Under the pieces are notes generated by a model that made no database searches, was not told the DNA's origin, and was given only the letters and a program-made list of their open reading frames with translations. Below, one piece after another: positions 19,124-29,335 of a stretch of DNA of 64,000 nucleotides; position 1 is the stretch's first letter, and each line of letters starts with the position of its first letter. Both the position numbers and the translations under genes were made by a program. This DNA is from CAWHNT01 sp963830775 (lineage in GTDB: Bacteria > Pseudomonadota > Alphaproteobacteria > Geminicoccales > Geminicoccaceae), in the NCBI GenBank assembly GCA_963830775.1, contig CAWHNT010000011.1, positions 135,433 to 199,432 of the forward strand. Reading direction: 5' to 3'.

Positions 19124-20080
19124 TCAGGTGGTCCGGCCCTGTTCCTGCTGACGTGCAGTCGAGCTGCCGTTGCCACTCACCGTGCCGGCAACCGTGCTGG
19201 CCGGGAGCGTGCCCGTCGCAGCCGCCATGCTGGCGGCAACCGAGCTCGGCCGGTCGGCCGTTGCCCTGCCTGTCGGCGGCTGCGGGCGCTGGACGCGCAG
19301 ATTGTTCTGCACGTAGCTGACGCCCGAGACGCGCTCGACGATGTCCTCGGCCCGGCGCCGTGCCTCACGACTGTCGATGGAGCCCGAGAGCGTGACCTCG
19401 GAGGCGTTCACCGTGACGTCGATCTCGGAGGCGTCGACCCACGGATCGTCGGCCAACCGGTCGCTCACATCCTCCTTGATCCGCTCGTCGGAGCGGGTGT
19501 AGCCGCGTGGGCCCCGGCCGCGATGGTCCTGCTGGCGGCGGCGCTCGGCATCCTCGTCGCCGAACCAGGAGGCCACCTCGTCGCTGGCGCGATCCCACCA
19601 GCCGCGCTCGCCGCGGCCGCCGGACCCGCCGGTGACCCGGCGCTCGTTCTCGTAGTCGCGGCCCGGCCCGTAGCCCCGGCCCTCGTTGCCGACGAAGCCC
19701 TGGCCGTATCCTTCCTCGGCCCAGTCGGTGCCGAAGTCGCGGCCGCGCTCGCGGCCCAGATCGTCGCGGAAGCCGGCGCGGCCGCGCTCCCAGTCGCCGC
19801 GGCCGCGGTCGCCGCCATAGGGATCACGGCCGAAGGAGTGGCCTCGATCCTCGTCCCAGCCCCGGTTCCGCTGGCCTTGCGCGCCGAAGTCACCGCCGGC
19901 ACCGGCCTCGAAGGAGCCGCCATGCCGGCGATAACCACGCTGGAAGCCCTCGTCGCCGCGGGCGAACTCGCGCTCGTCGCGGGAGCCTCCGCCCGGCTGC
20001 GGCCGATGCCACTCGCGGCCCTCGTCCCGTCCGCGGTCATAGCGGTCGCGCTCGTCGCGCCTCCGGTCCCAGTCTGCCAT
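19124..20080 (-). CDS. BON-domain protein with long Arg/Gly/Asp-rich N-terminal region
   Basis: The first ~190 residues are low-complexity and rich in Arg, Asp and Gly (for example MADWDRRRDERDRYDRGRD). A BON domain occupies about residues 195-265 (RIKEDVSDRLADDPWVDASE, VTVNASEVTLSGSIDSRE, VERVSGVSYVQNNLRV). BON domains bind membranes or ligands in stress proteins such as OsmY. The last ~45 residues are Ala/Thr/Ser-rich. No signal peptide is visible. ATG at 20080 starts MADWDRR. The charged N-terminus suggests a disordered cytoplasmic region; its role is unknown. Confidence 0.8.
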   Translation of the reverse strand: MADWDRRRDERDRYDRGRDEGREWHRPQPGGGSRDEREFARGDEGFQRGYRRHGGSFEAGAGGDFGAQGQRNRGWDEDRGHSFGRDPYGGDRGRGDWERGRAGFRDDLGRERGRDFGTDWAEEGYGQGFVGNEGRGYGPGRDYENERRVTGGSGGRGERGWWDRASDEVASWFGDEDAERRRQQDHRGRGPRGYTRSDERIKEDVSDRLADDPWVDASEIDVTVNASEVTLSGSIDSREARRRAEDIVERVSGVSYVQNNLRVQRPQPPTGRATADRPSSVAASMAAATGTLPASTVAGTVSGNGSSTARQQEQGRTT

Positions 20081-20130
20081 CGGTCTGGCCCTTTCGATTG
20101 GGGGCTGCATGGCCCCGATCGCCTCTGTGG

Positions 20131-21003
20131 CTAGAACCCGGCACCGCTGGGCCGGTTCCCGGCAGGGCGCAGCTCGAGGCAGCGGACGATCCCGGCCAGA
20201 TCGGGCCAGGTGCGCACCTCCAGCCCATGCTGCCCGAACCATGCCCCGAGTGCCGCCTCCTGGCCGCGGCCGATCTCGATGAGCGCGACGCCGGCAGGTG
20301 CCAGCAGCCGGAGCAGGTCCGGCGTCAGCGCCCGGTAGGCGTCGAGCCCGTCCTCCCCGCCGTCGAGCGCCAGGCGCGGCTCGTGCATGGCGACCTCGGG
20401 CTCGAGCGAGGCGAGGTCGGCCGTGGCGATGTAGGGCGGGTTGGCGAGGATCAGGTCGAAGGCGGGCTCCAGGCCCTGGCCCCAGCTGGTCCGCAGGAGA
20501 CGGGTGCGATCGGCAAGGCCCAGCCGCGCGGCGTTGGCCGCCGCTACCGCCAGCGCCTGGTCGGAGAGGTCGGTGCCGGTGCCGGTGGCGTTCGGGAACA
20601 GGGCGAGGACGGCGAGGAGGAGGCAGCCGCTGCCGGTGCCGAGGTCGAGGACGCGCAAGCGTGCGGCACGGTCGGGGAGGAGGCGGCAGGCGGCGTCGAC
20701 CAGGGTCTCGGTCTCGGGGCGGGGCACCAGGACGCCGGGTCTTATTTCCAGCTCATGACCGTGGAACTCCCGCCGGCCGAGGATGTAGGCAAGCGGCATG
20801 CGGGTTGCCCGCTGCTCGACCAGCCTCGCGAGCGAGGCTTGAGCGTCGGCCGAGAGCGGGGCGTGCGGGTCCGCGAGCTGGCGCTCGCGGGTGAGGCCGG
20901 TGGCGTGCTCGAGGAGCAGCCGGGCCTCGGCCCTGGGCCCCTCGATGCCCACCGCACCAAGCCGGGCCGTGGCCCAGGTCAGGGCCGGGCCGACGCGGTC
21001 CAA
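20131..21003 (-). CDS. prmC: peptide chain release factor N5-glutamine methyltransferase PrmC
   Basis: PrmC methylates the Gln of the GGQ motif in release factors using S-adenosylmethionine. The SAM-binding motif is RVLDLGTGSGCLLLA and the catalytic motif is ILANPPYI. VPRPETETLV is also typical. The length of 290 residues is normal. It lies 6 bases after the prfA stop, so it is translated from the same transcript as its substrate, the usual arrangement. A start near 21003 (TTG) fits the family N-terminus. Confidence 0.93.
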   Translation of the reverse strand: MDRVGPALTWATARLGAVGIEGPRAEARLLLEHATGLTRERQLADPHAPLSADAQASLARLVEQRATRMPLAYILGRREFHGHELEIRPGVLVPRPETETLVDAACRLLPDRAARLRVLDLGTGSGCLLLAVLALFPNATGTGTDLSDQALAVAAANAARLGLADRTRLLRTSWGQGLEPAFDLILANPPYIATADLASLEPEVAMHEPRLALDGGEDGLDAYRALTPDLLRLLAPAGVALIEIGRGQEAALGAWFGQHGLEVRTWPDLAGIVRCLELRPAGNRPSGAGF

Positions 21004-21009
21004 GCGGGC

Positions 21010-22072
21010 CTAGCCGGCTTCGGCCAGGCGAGCCGCCTGATCCTCGGCGATCAGGGCCTCGACGATCTCGTCCAGCGCCTGGCCCGTGATCACCTGGTCG
21101 AGCTTGTAGAGGGTGAGGTTGATGCGGTGGTCGGTGACCCGGTTCTGCGGGAAGTTGTAGGTGCGGATGCGCTCGGAGCGGTCGCCGGAGCCCACCTGCC
21201 CACGGCGGTCCTGGGCACGGGCGCTTGCCTGGGCCTCGCGCTCGCGCTCGTAGAGCCGGGCGCGGAGCAGCTTCATCGCCCGGGACCGGTTCTTGTGCTG
21301 CGACTTCTCCTCCTGGATCGCGATCGCGATGCCGGTCGGGAGATGGGTGACGCGCACCGCACTCTCGGTCCGGTTCACGTGCTGGCCGCCGGCACCCGAG
21401 GCGCGGAAGACGTCGATGCGGAGGTCCTTGTCGTCGATGACGATGTCGATCTCGTCGACCTCGGGCAGCACCGCCACCGTGGCGGCCGAGGTGTGGATGC
21501 GCCCCTGGGTCTCGGTCGCCGGCACGCGCTGGACGCGGTGCACGCCGGCCTCGAACTTGAGCCGCGCGAACACGCCCTGGCCGCCGATGGTGAGCACGGC
21601 CTCCTTGACCCCGCCGAGGTCGCTCTCGCTCAGCGACATCACCTCGACCCGCCAGCCGCGGAGCTCGGCATAGCGCTCGTACATCTGCAAGCAGATCGGC
21701 GGCGAAGAGGGCGGCCTCGTCGCCACCGGTGCCGGCCCGGATCTCGACGATGGCGTTCTTCTCGTCGGCGATGTCCTTGGGCAGGAGGAGGAGCCGCAGC
21801 TCGCGCTCCAGCGCCGGCAGCCGCGCCTCCACGACGCGCAGCTCGTCCTCGGCCAGGGCCTTCATCTCCGGATCGCCCAGCATGGCGTCCAGATCGCGGG
21901 CCTCGCGGCGGGCCTCGTTGTAGCGCTCGATCCCGGCGACCACGGGCTCGAGGCTCGAATACTCGCGCGCGAGCGGCACGTACTCGGACTGCGAGACCGA
22001 CGCGAGCAGGGCCTGGAGCTCGTCGCGCCGGGCCAGGATCTGCTCCAGCCGCTGGTCGAAGCTCGAGGCCAT
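21010..22072 (-). CDS. prfA: peptide chain release factor 1 (frameshift in the sequence)
   Basis: RF1 releases the finished protein at UAA and UAG stops. The catalytic motif GAGGQHVNRT is present, and the N-terminal helical part reads MASSFDQRLEQILARRDEL. RIRTYNFPQNRVTDHRI near the C-terminus is also diagnostic. The frame changes near 21688 after ALFAADL: deleting one T gives ALFAADLLQMYERYAE, the expected sequence. RF1 should be essential and single-copy, so this break is most likely a sequence error. ATG at 22072 lies 4 bases after the hisS stop. It is co-transcribed with hisS and prmC. Confidence 0.93.
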
Positions 22073-22075
22073 GGC

Positions 22076-23307
22076 TTAAGAGCCGAGGCGCTCGAGGAGG
22101 CGGTCCGTGGCGACCTCCTCGTCGGCGCCGCTGTCGAGATCGCGCAGGCGGACGACATCGCGGGCGATCTCGTCGTCGCCCAGCGAGACCGCGAAGCGGG
22201 CGCCCAGCCGGTCGGCACGCTTCATGCGCTGCCCGGGCTTGCCCTTGTAGGCGAGCTCGACCGCATGGCCGGCACGGCGCAGCCGTTGCGCCAGCTCCCA
22301 TGCCCGCGGCTCGGCCTGGGGCGCCGATGGGAACGATCGCGATCGGCCTGTCGGCGGCCGGCGCCTCCGGCAGGAGCATGGAGAGACGCTCGACGCCGGC
22401 GGCCCAGCCGACGCCCGGGACGTCCGGTCCGCCCATGTCGCGCATCAGGCCGTCATAGCGGCCGCCGGCGATCACGGCCCCTTGCGAGCCCAGGGCCGTG
22501 GTGACGAACTCGAAGGCGGTGTGGGTGTAGTAGTCCAGGCCGCGGACCAGCCTCGGGTTCGTTCTGTACTTCACGCCCAGGCGTTCCAGGCCTTCCCGGA
22601 CCTGGGCGAAGAAGGTGCGGCTGGCCTCGTTCAGATGCTCCTCGAGCGGCGGTGCGTCCGCCAGCACGGCGCGGTCGCCCGGGTCCTTGCTGTCCAGGAT
22701 GCGCAAGGGGTTGCGCTCCAGACGGTGCAGGCTGTCGGCGGAGAGGCGCTCTTTATGGCCCTCAAGGTAGGCGACGAGGGCATCGCGATAGGCCTGCCGG
22801 CTCTCCTTGTCGCCCAGCGTGTTGAGCTCGAGCGTGACGTGCTCGGCCATGCCCAGCTCGTCCAGGATGTGCTGGCCCAGCGCCATGACCTCGACATCGC
22901 CCATGGGCTCGGAGGCACCCAGGAGCTCGACGCCGATCTGGTGGAACTGGCGCAGGCGGCCCTTCTGCGGCCGCTCGTAGCGGAACATCGGGCCATAGTA
23001 GAAGAGCTTGAGCGGCAGCTCCTGCATCATGCCGCCGGTGATCACGGCGCGTGCCACGGCCGCCGTGTTCTCGGGCCGCAGGCAGAGCTTGTCGCCGCCG
23101 CGGTCCTCGAAGACATACATCTCCTTGGTGACGACGTCGGAGGTGTCGCCCAGCGTGCGGGCGAAGACTTCCAGATGCTCGAAGATGGGGGTCGCGATCT
23201 CGCCATAGCCGTAGCGGCGGGCAAGCTCGCGGCCGGTCTCGGCGACCATCCGGTGGCGGCGGAGATCCTCGCCCAGGAGGTCGTGGGTGCCCCGCGGCGG
23301 GCGCAGC

Positions 23308-23315
<8 letters not shown>
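22076..23315 (-). CDS. hisS: histidyl-tRNA synthetase (frameshift in the sequence)
   Basis: HisS charges tRNA-His. Class II motifs are clear: LRPPRGTHDLL at the start, LRPENTAAVAR in motif 2, FRYERPQKGRLRQFHQIG and the His-specific LVRGLDYYTHTAFEF. The frame breaks near 22324 inside a run of four C. Removing one C gives VPIGAQAEPRAWELAQRLRR and the anticodon-binding domain ending LLERLGS at 22076. As an essential gene this is likely intact in the cell. TTG at 23315 is chosen as start: AAGGAG lies six bases before it, and it overlaps the ispG stop, giving the standard LPELRPPRGT N-terminus. Confidence 0.92.
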
Positions 23316-24552
<1,237 letters not shown>

Positions 24553-24690
24553 GTGCCTACCGGAAGGAGGAGGAAGCTACGGCGCCGATATGCCCTTCCG
24601 GAGCCTCGGCCTCAAGCGGGCTTGGTCGGCCTGCCCCTTCGCGCGGTCATCGGGGTGCCGTGCGACCATGCCGGAGTCCTGCAACCCTGG

Positions 24691-24713
24691 ATGCCGCGGT
24701 CGAGCCGCGGCAT
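24691..24713. repeat. palindromic intergenic repeat (REP-like)
   Basis: ATGCCGCGG-TCGAG-CCGCGGCAT forms a 9-bp stem with a 5-base loop in the rodZ-ispG gap. It is flanked by CCTGG and GAC. The pattern resembles short palindromes common between genes in alphaproteobacteria. It could also act as a weak transcript barrier. I found no second exact copy in the window. Confidence 0.45.
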
Positions 24714-24737
24714 GACAGAACAGGGTGTCCGACTTGA

Positions 24738-25829
24738 TCAGCCGCCGCGGGCAGGGCCGCCGCCGAGCTGGTCCGGGGCCAGCGAGCGGTTGCGGACGAC
24801 CTCGCCGCTGAGGCCAAGCTGGCCGCGGCTCTGGCCATCGACGACGAGCTCGATGCCGCCGGCGTTGCCCGTCCACAAGGCAAGGTCGCCACGATCGGGC
24901 AGGGCGAAGCGGTCGCCGCGCTGCATGGTGCGGGTGCGGACATAGTCGCGGCCGGTGCTGCGGACCTGGACCCAGGTGGTCTCGCGGGCAACCAGGGTCA
25001 GGCGGCCCTCGGCGTCGTCGTCGCTGGCGACTGCCGGGCGGGCGGCGTTGATGCGGTCGCTTTCCAGGGCCGCCAGGAGCTCGGTGGTGGAGGCGGGAGC
25101 GGCACTCGCCGAGCTGGGGGTGGAGGTGCGGGCCTCGCTGCCGATGACACTGGCGGCGCGGGCCTCGGACGGATCGTCGTCCTCGGCGACCAGGGCCTGG
25201 AGAGCGCCGGTGGATGCCGCCGCCGGGGGCCGGAGTGCCGCCGCACGCTCGTCGGCCGGCGGTGCCGCCCGCATGGCACCGGCCGGCGCGGCGGGCGGCC
25301 GGGCGGCGGCCGCGATCCGGTTCTCGTCGGCACGGCGCAGCGTGTCGGTCGCGAGGCGGGCCATCTCACCCGGCGCCTCGGCCACTGGCTCCTTACCGCC
25401 ACGATCCACATGATAGATCATGTAGTAGCCGCTGTAGACGGCGGCAGCGAGGAGGGCCGAGGCCGTCAGCATCACGGCCGTGCCGCGGCGCGATTCAGCA
25501 ATCGGCTCGCGGTAGACCAACTCGGGCGGTGCTGCGACGCTTGCCGTCGAGGATTTGAGGGAGGCTACCAGCTGCTCGCCGTCGAGTCCCAGATGGGCGC
25601 CGTAGCTGCGCAGGAAGCCCACCACGTAGGGCCGGCCCGGAATGCGGCCGAACTCGCCCGCCTCCAGGGCCTCGATGTAGGCCGGCCGGATCCTGAGCTG
25701 GTCGGCAACCGCGTCGATGGTCTCGCTGCCGGAGGTTCGCGCCTCGCGCAGACGGCGACCAATGTCGCGCGCAACCTCCAGGCTACGATCCTGAGCCTCG
25801 ACCGGTGGCTTAGGGCGTGTCTTCAGCAT
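24738..25829 (-). CDS. rodZ: RodZ-like cytoskeletal protein (HTH, membrane anchor, DUF4115)
   Basis: RodZ links the MreB cytoskeleton to the cell envelope. An N-terminal helix-turn-helix domain (about residues 15-85) contains RRLREARTSGSETIDAVADQ, IRPAYIEALEAGEF and RPYVVGFLRSYG. One membrane helix follows at about 117-137 (VMLTASALLAAAVYSGYYM). A long Ala/Pro-rich periplasmic linker leads to a C-terminal DUF4115-like beta domain (TLVARETTWVQVRS, ALWTGNAGGIELVVDG). The start at ATG 25829 (MLKTRPKPP) is more plausible than the upstream frame opening. The location before ispG is the common alphaproteobacterial order. Confidence 0.88.
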   Translation of the reverse strand: MLKTRPKPPVEAQDRSLEVARDIGRRLREARTSGSETIDAVADQLRIRPAYIEALEAGEFGRIPGRPYVVGFLRSYGAHLGLDGEQLVASLKSSTASVAAPPELVYREPIAESRRGTAVMLTASALLAAAVYSGYYMIYHVDRGGKEPVAEAPGEMARLATDTLRRADENRIAAAARPPAAPAGAMRAAPPADERAAALRPPAAASTGALQALVAEDDDPSEARAASVIGSEARTSTPSSASAAPASTTELLAALESDRINAARPAVASDDDAEGRLTLVARETTWVQVRSTGRDYVRTRTMQRGDRFALPDRGDLALWTGNAGGIELVVDGQSRGQLGLSGEVVRNRSLAPDQLGGGPARGG

Positions 25830-25949
25830 CGGAAATTCCGTGGCACCGTCCGCCGCAGGTGACGGGCGGAGAGAAGAGCCGCTCTTAGATAGCAAATGGT
25901 GGCGCCAACTCCAAACCCGTTTCCCTGCAAAGTGCCCAAAATGCGGCGC

Positions 25950-28280
25950 CTATAGTGGCTGATAGACGCTCATCGGCAACACCACGTCATGGTCCCTGGC
26001 ATAAGCCTGAAGCCGGCCGCGGAGGCTGTGGTCGGGAAGGTCGAGCAGCGAGCTCACGTAACGGTTGAGAGCCGTGGCCTCGAGGCTGCGGATCATCGCC
26101 TTCACCGGCCCGACCTCGCTGGGTGAGACCGAGAGGTGCCGCACGCCCAGGCCCACGAGCGCCATGGCCTCGAGCGGCCGGCTCGCCATCTCGCCGCACA
26201 GGCTGAGGCGCACGCCGGCGGCCCGGGTCCGCTCGACGAGGTCGCGCAGCAGGGACAAGGCGGGCGGCGAGAGGGCGTCGTAGCGGTCGACGAGGGCCGG
26301 GTTGCCGCGGTCGCAGGCGAACAGGAACTGGAGCAGGTCGTTGCTGCCGATGGAGACGAAGTCGACCCGCGGCAGGAGGGCAGGGAGCTGCCAGAACAAG
26401 GCCGGGACCTCGAGCATGACGCCGACCTCGATCGCCGCCGGGAGCGTCCGGCCGGCCCGCCGGGCGCGCTCCGTCTCGAGATCGAGCAGGCGGCGCGCGG
26501 CCACGAGCTCGGCCACCTCGGCCACCATCGGGAACATCAGGCAGAGGCTGCGGCCGCTCGCGGCCGCCAGGAGTGCCCGGAGCTGCACCCGCAGGATGGC
26601 CGGCCGGTCCAGCATCATCCGCATCGCCCGCCAGCCCATGGCCGGGTTCTCCTCGGCCGGCATCCGCCAGTAGGGCAGGTGCTTGTCGCTGCCGACATCG
26701 AGGGTGCGGAAGATCACCGGCCGTTCGCCGGCCTGCTTCAGGATCTTGCCGTAATAGTCGGTCTGCGCCGCCAGATCGGGGAAGCGCGGCTGGGCCATGA
26801 AGGAGAGCTCGGTGCGGTAGAGGCCGCAGCCGTCGGCGGCGGTGGCGTCGAGCTCCGCCAGATCCATGAGGAAGGCGGCGTTGATGGAGAGACTGACCCT
26901 GATCCCCTCGCGGGTCACGGTCGGCAGCTCGCGCAAGGCCTCGAAGCCGCGGCGGCGCTCGTAGCGGGCCTTGAGCGCCACCTGGAACGCCTGCTGCACC
27001 TCGTCGCCCGGGCGGACGAAGAGGTGGCCGTTGTCGGCGTCCAGCGCCAGGGAATCGCCGGCGTCGACGAAGTCCATGATCCCGTCGACCCGGCCCAGCA
27101 TCGGCACGTCGAAGGCGCGGGCGACGATGGTGACGTGCGCGGTGCGCGAGCCCTCCTCGAGGACGACGCCGCGCAGCCGGGCGCGGTCATATTCCAGGAG
27201 GTCGGCCGCACTCAGGTTGCGGGCGACGAGGATGACCTCGGGCGGCAGCGCGCTGGGGTCATGGGTGGCGGCCTTGCCGACCAGATGGCGGAGCAGGCGG
27301 TCGGCCAGATCCTCGAGGTCGATCAGCCGCTCGCGCAGATAAGGGTCGCTGGCGTGGCCGATGCGCAGCCGGTTCTCCTCCTGGACCCGGCGCACGGCGG
27401 CCTCGGCCGAGAGGCCGGTCTCGATCGCCTCGCGGATGCGCCGCAGCCAGCCCATGTCGTGGGCGAACATGCGGTAGGCTTCCAGCACCTCGCGCTGCTC
27501 GCCGGCCATGAGGTCGGCGCGGCTGAGCATGGCGTCGAGCGAGGTGCGGAGCTGGACGATGGCGCGGTCGAGCCTGGAGATCTCGGAGGCGGGGTCGTCC
27601 GCGAGCAGGCGGGTGACCTCGACCTTGGGCTCGTGCATCCAGGCCTGGCCCATGGCCACACCCTCGACCAGCCGCAGCCCATCGAGCCGGCGCATCTCCT
27701 TGCCGGGGCTGGCGACGTCGCCGTACTGGGCGCGGTCGACAAGGTCGCCGGCCGCGAACATCTCGGCCAGCACCGAGGCGATGACCTGCATCGCCTCGAT
27801 CTCGTCCTCGCCATAGGCCTTGGCGGCGCGGTTCTGGACCGTGAGCACGCCCACGACCCGGCCGGAGCGGAGGATGGGGACGCCCAGGAAGGAGTGGTAG
27901 ACCTCCTCGCCGGTCTCGGGGCGGAAGGCGAAGTCGGGATGGTGCTGGGCATCCTCGGTGTTGATGACGAGGCCCTGGGCCGCGATCGAGCCGACCAGGC
28001 CCTCGCCCACGCGCAGGCGGGTGCGGTGGACCGCCTCCTTGGCCAGGCCCTCGGTGGCGAAGAGCTCCAGCACGTCGCCGACCCGGTGGACGTAGACCGA
28101 GCAGACCTCGGCCACGAGGTTGGCGGCGATCAGCGAGACCAGGCGGTCCAGCCGCTGCTGCGGCGTGATCGGCTCGGCCACGACATCGATCAGGCGCTTG
28201 AGCAGGCGCCGCGAGCTGGAGAGCTCCGGCCGTTTCTCCAGCGGCGGCTCGGGAGGCGCGCCCCAGCCGCTTGCCGGCAT
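25950..28280 (-). CDS. ptsP: PTS enzyme I-Ntr (GAF domain plus PEP-utilising domains)
   Basis: EI-Ntr takes phosphate from phosphoenolpyruvate and passes it to NPr in the nitrogen-linked phosphotransferase chain. A GAF domain spans about residues 30-170 (VAEVCSVYVHRVGD, GEGLVGSIAAQG, VVGVLTVQNRAAK). The EI domain follows. The phosphorylatable His lies in EEGSRTAHVTIVARA, and the C-terminal barrel has LYRTELSFM, FRTLDVGSDKHLPYW and SIGSNDLLQF with CGEMAS. The 776-residue length is slightly above normal. The ATG is 2 bases after the upstream gene's stop, so the lysC-oxidoreductase-ptsP genes form an operon. Confidence 0.93.
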   Translation of the reverse strand: MPASGWGAPPEPPLEKRPELSSSRRLLKRLIDVVAEPITPQQRLDRLVSLIAANLVAEVCSVYVHRVGDVLELFATEGLAKEAVHRTRLRVGEGLVGSIAAQGLVINTEDAQHHPDFAFRPETGEEVYHSFLGVPILRSGRVVGVLTVQNRAAKAYGEDEIEAMQVIASVLAEMFAAGDLVDRAQYGDVASPGKEMRRLDGLRLVEGVAMGQAWMHEPKVEVTRLLADDPASEISRLDRAIVQLRTSLDAMLSRADLMAGEQREVLEAYRMFAHDMGWLRRIREAIETGLSAEAAVRRVQEENRLRIGHASDPYLRERLIDLEDLADRLLRHLVGKAATHDPSALPPEVILVARNLSAADLLEYDRARLRGVVLEEGSRTAHVTIVARAFDVPMLGRVDGIMDFVDAGDSLALDADNGHLFVRPGDEVQQAFQVALKARYERRRGFEALRELPTVTREGIRVSLSINAAFLMDLAELDATAADGCGLYRTELSFMAQPRFPDLAAQTDYYGKILKQAGERPVIFRTLDVGSDKHLPYWRMPAEENPAMGWRAMRMMLDRPAILRVQLRALLAAASGRSLCLMFPMVAEVAELVAARRLLDLETERARRAGRTLPAAIEVGVMLEVPALFWQLPALLPRVDFVSIGSNDLLQFLFACDRGNPALVDRYDALSPPALSLLRDLVERTRAAGVRLSLCGEMASRPLEAMALVGLGVRHLSVSPSEVGPVKAMIRSLEATALNRYVSSLLDLPDHSLRGRLQAYARDHDVVLPMSVYQPL

Positions 28281-28282
28281 GG

Positions 28283-29332
28283 CTAGGCCACCGCGGCGGC
28301 CATGACGCGGCCGCCCTCGAGCCGGGCCAGGGCCACCTCCGCCTGCTCGACCAGCAGGGCCAGGATGTCGGCGGCGGGCCTGACCTCGTGGACGAGGCCC
28401 ACGCTCTGGCCCGCCATCACGGAGCCGTGCTCGACATCGCCCTCGATCACCGCCCGGCGTAAGGCACCGGCCCAGTAGTGCTCGATGGCGAGTGCCGCCT
28501 CGTCGTGGTTGAGCAGGCCCTCACGGTAGCGGCCGATCACCTCGAGCTGGGTGAGCGCGAAGTGGCGGGTGCCGGCATTGACCAGGGCACGGACCGGGAT
28601 GACCTTGAACTCGGGATCGACCTGCACCGAGGGCACGGCGTCGCGGGCGCTGGCCCGGATGAAGGCCTGCTTGAAGGCCGGGTGCGCCACCGATTCCTCG
28701 GCACAGACGAAGGCCGTGCCCATCTGCGCGCCGGCGGCCCCCATGTTGAGGTAGGCCGCCACCATCTCGCCGTGCCCGATCCCGCCGGCCACGAAGACCG
28801 GCACCTCCTCCAGGTGCGGCAGGATCTCCTGCGCCAGGACCGAGGTCGAGACCGGGCCGATATGGCCGCCGGCCTCCATGCCCTCGATCACCAGCGCATC
28901 CGCCCCGCTGCGCACGAGCTTCCTGGCGATGGCGAGGCTGGGGGCGAAGCAGATCACCTTGGCGGCGTCCCGCTTCAGCGACTGGATCAGCGAGCGCGAC
29001 GGCAGCCCGCCGGCGAGCACGACATGGCTCACCCGCAGGTCGACGCAGACCTCGGCCAGCTGCTGCAGGGCAGGATGCATGATGATCAGGTTGACGCCGA
29101 ACGGCCGGCCGGTGCGCGCCCGCGTGGCCTCGATCTCGGCCGCCAGCATAGCCGGGGTCATCGAGCCGCAGGCGAGCACGCCGAAGCCGCCGGCCTCGCT
29201 GATCGCGGCCACGAGGTTGCGCTCGGAGACCCAGGTCATGGCACCGCCCATGACCGCAAGCTCCGTGCCAAGGAAGCGCCGCCCTCGTGCCCAGAGCCGG
29301 GCCAGCCTGTCGTGGCGGGGCAGCGGCACCAC
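28283..29332 (-). CDS. NAD(P)H-dependent flavin oxidoreductase, nitronate monooxygenase family
   Basis: This is an FMN-binding TIM-barrel enzyme of the 2-nitropropane dioxygenase / FabK-like group. VMGGAMTWVSERNLVAAISE and GGFGVLACGSM form the N-terminal FMN site. IEGMEAGGHIGP and VFVAGGIGHGEMVAAYLNMG with AGAQMGTAFV complete the phosphate-binding region. Members oxidise nitronates or act as enoyl reductases; the substrate cannot be told. The 349 residues are typical. GTG at 29332 lies 3 bases past the lysC stop and ptsP follows 2 bases after its own stop, so it sits inside the lysC-ptsP operon. Confidence 0.85.
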   Translation of the reverse strand: MVPLPRHDRLARLWARGRRFLGTELAVMGGAMTWVSERNLVAAISEAGGFGVLACGSMTPAMLAAEIEATRARTGRPFGVNLIIMHPALQQLAEVCVDLRVSHVVLAGGLPSRSLIQSLKRDAAKVICFAPSLAIARKLVRSGADALVIEGMEAGGHIGPVSTSVLAQEILPHLEEVPVFVAGGIGHGEMVAAYLNMGAAGAQMGTAFVCAEESVAHPAFKQAFIRASARDAVPSVQVDPEFKVIPVRALVNAGTRHFALTQLEVIGRYREGLLNHDEAALAIEHYWAGALRRAVIEGDVEHGSVMAGQSVGLVHEVRPAADILALLVEQAEVALARLEGGRVMAAAVA

Positions 29333-29335
29333 CCC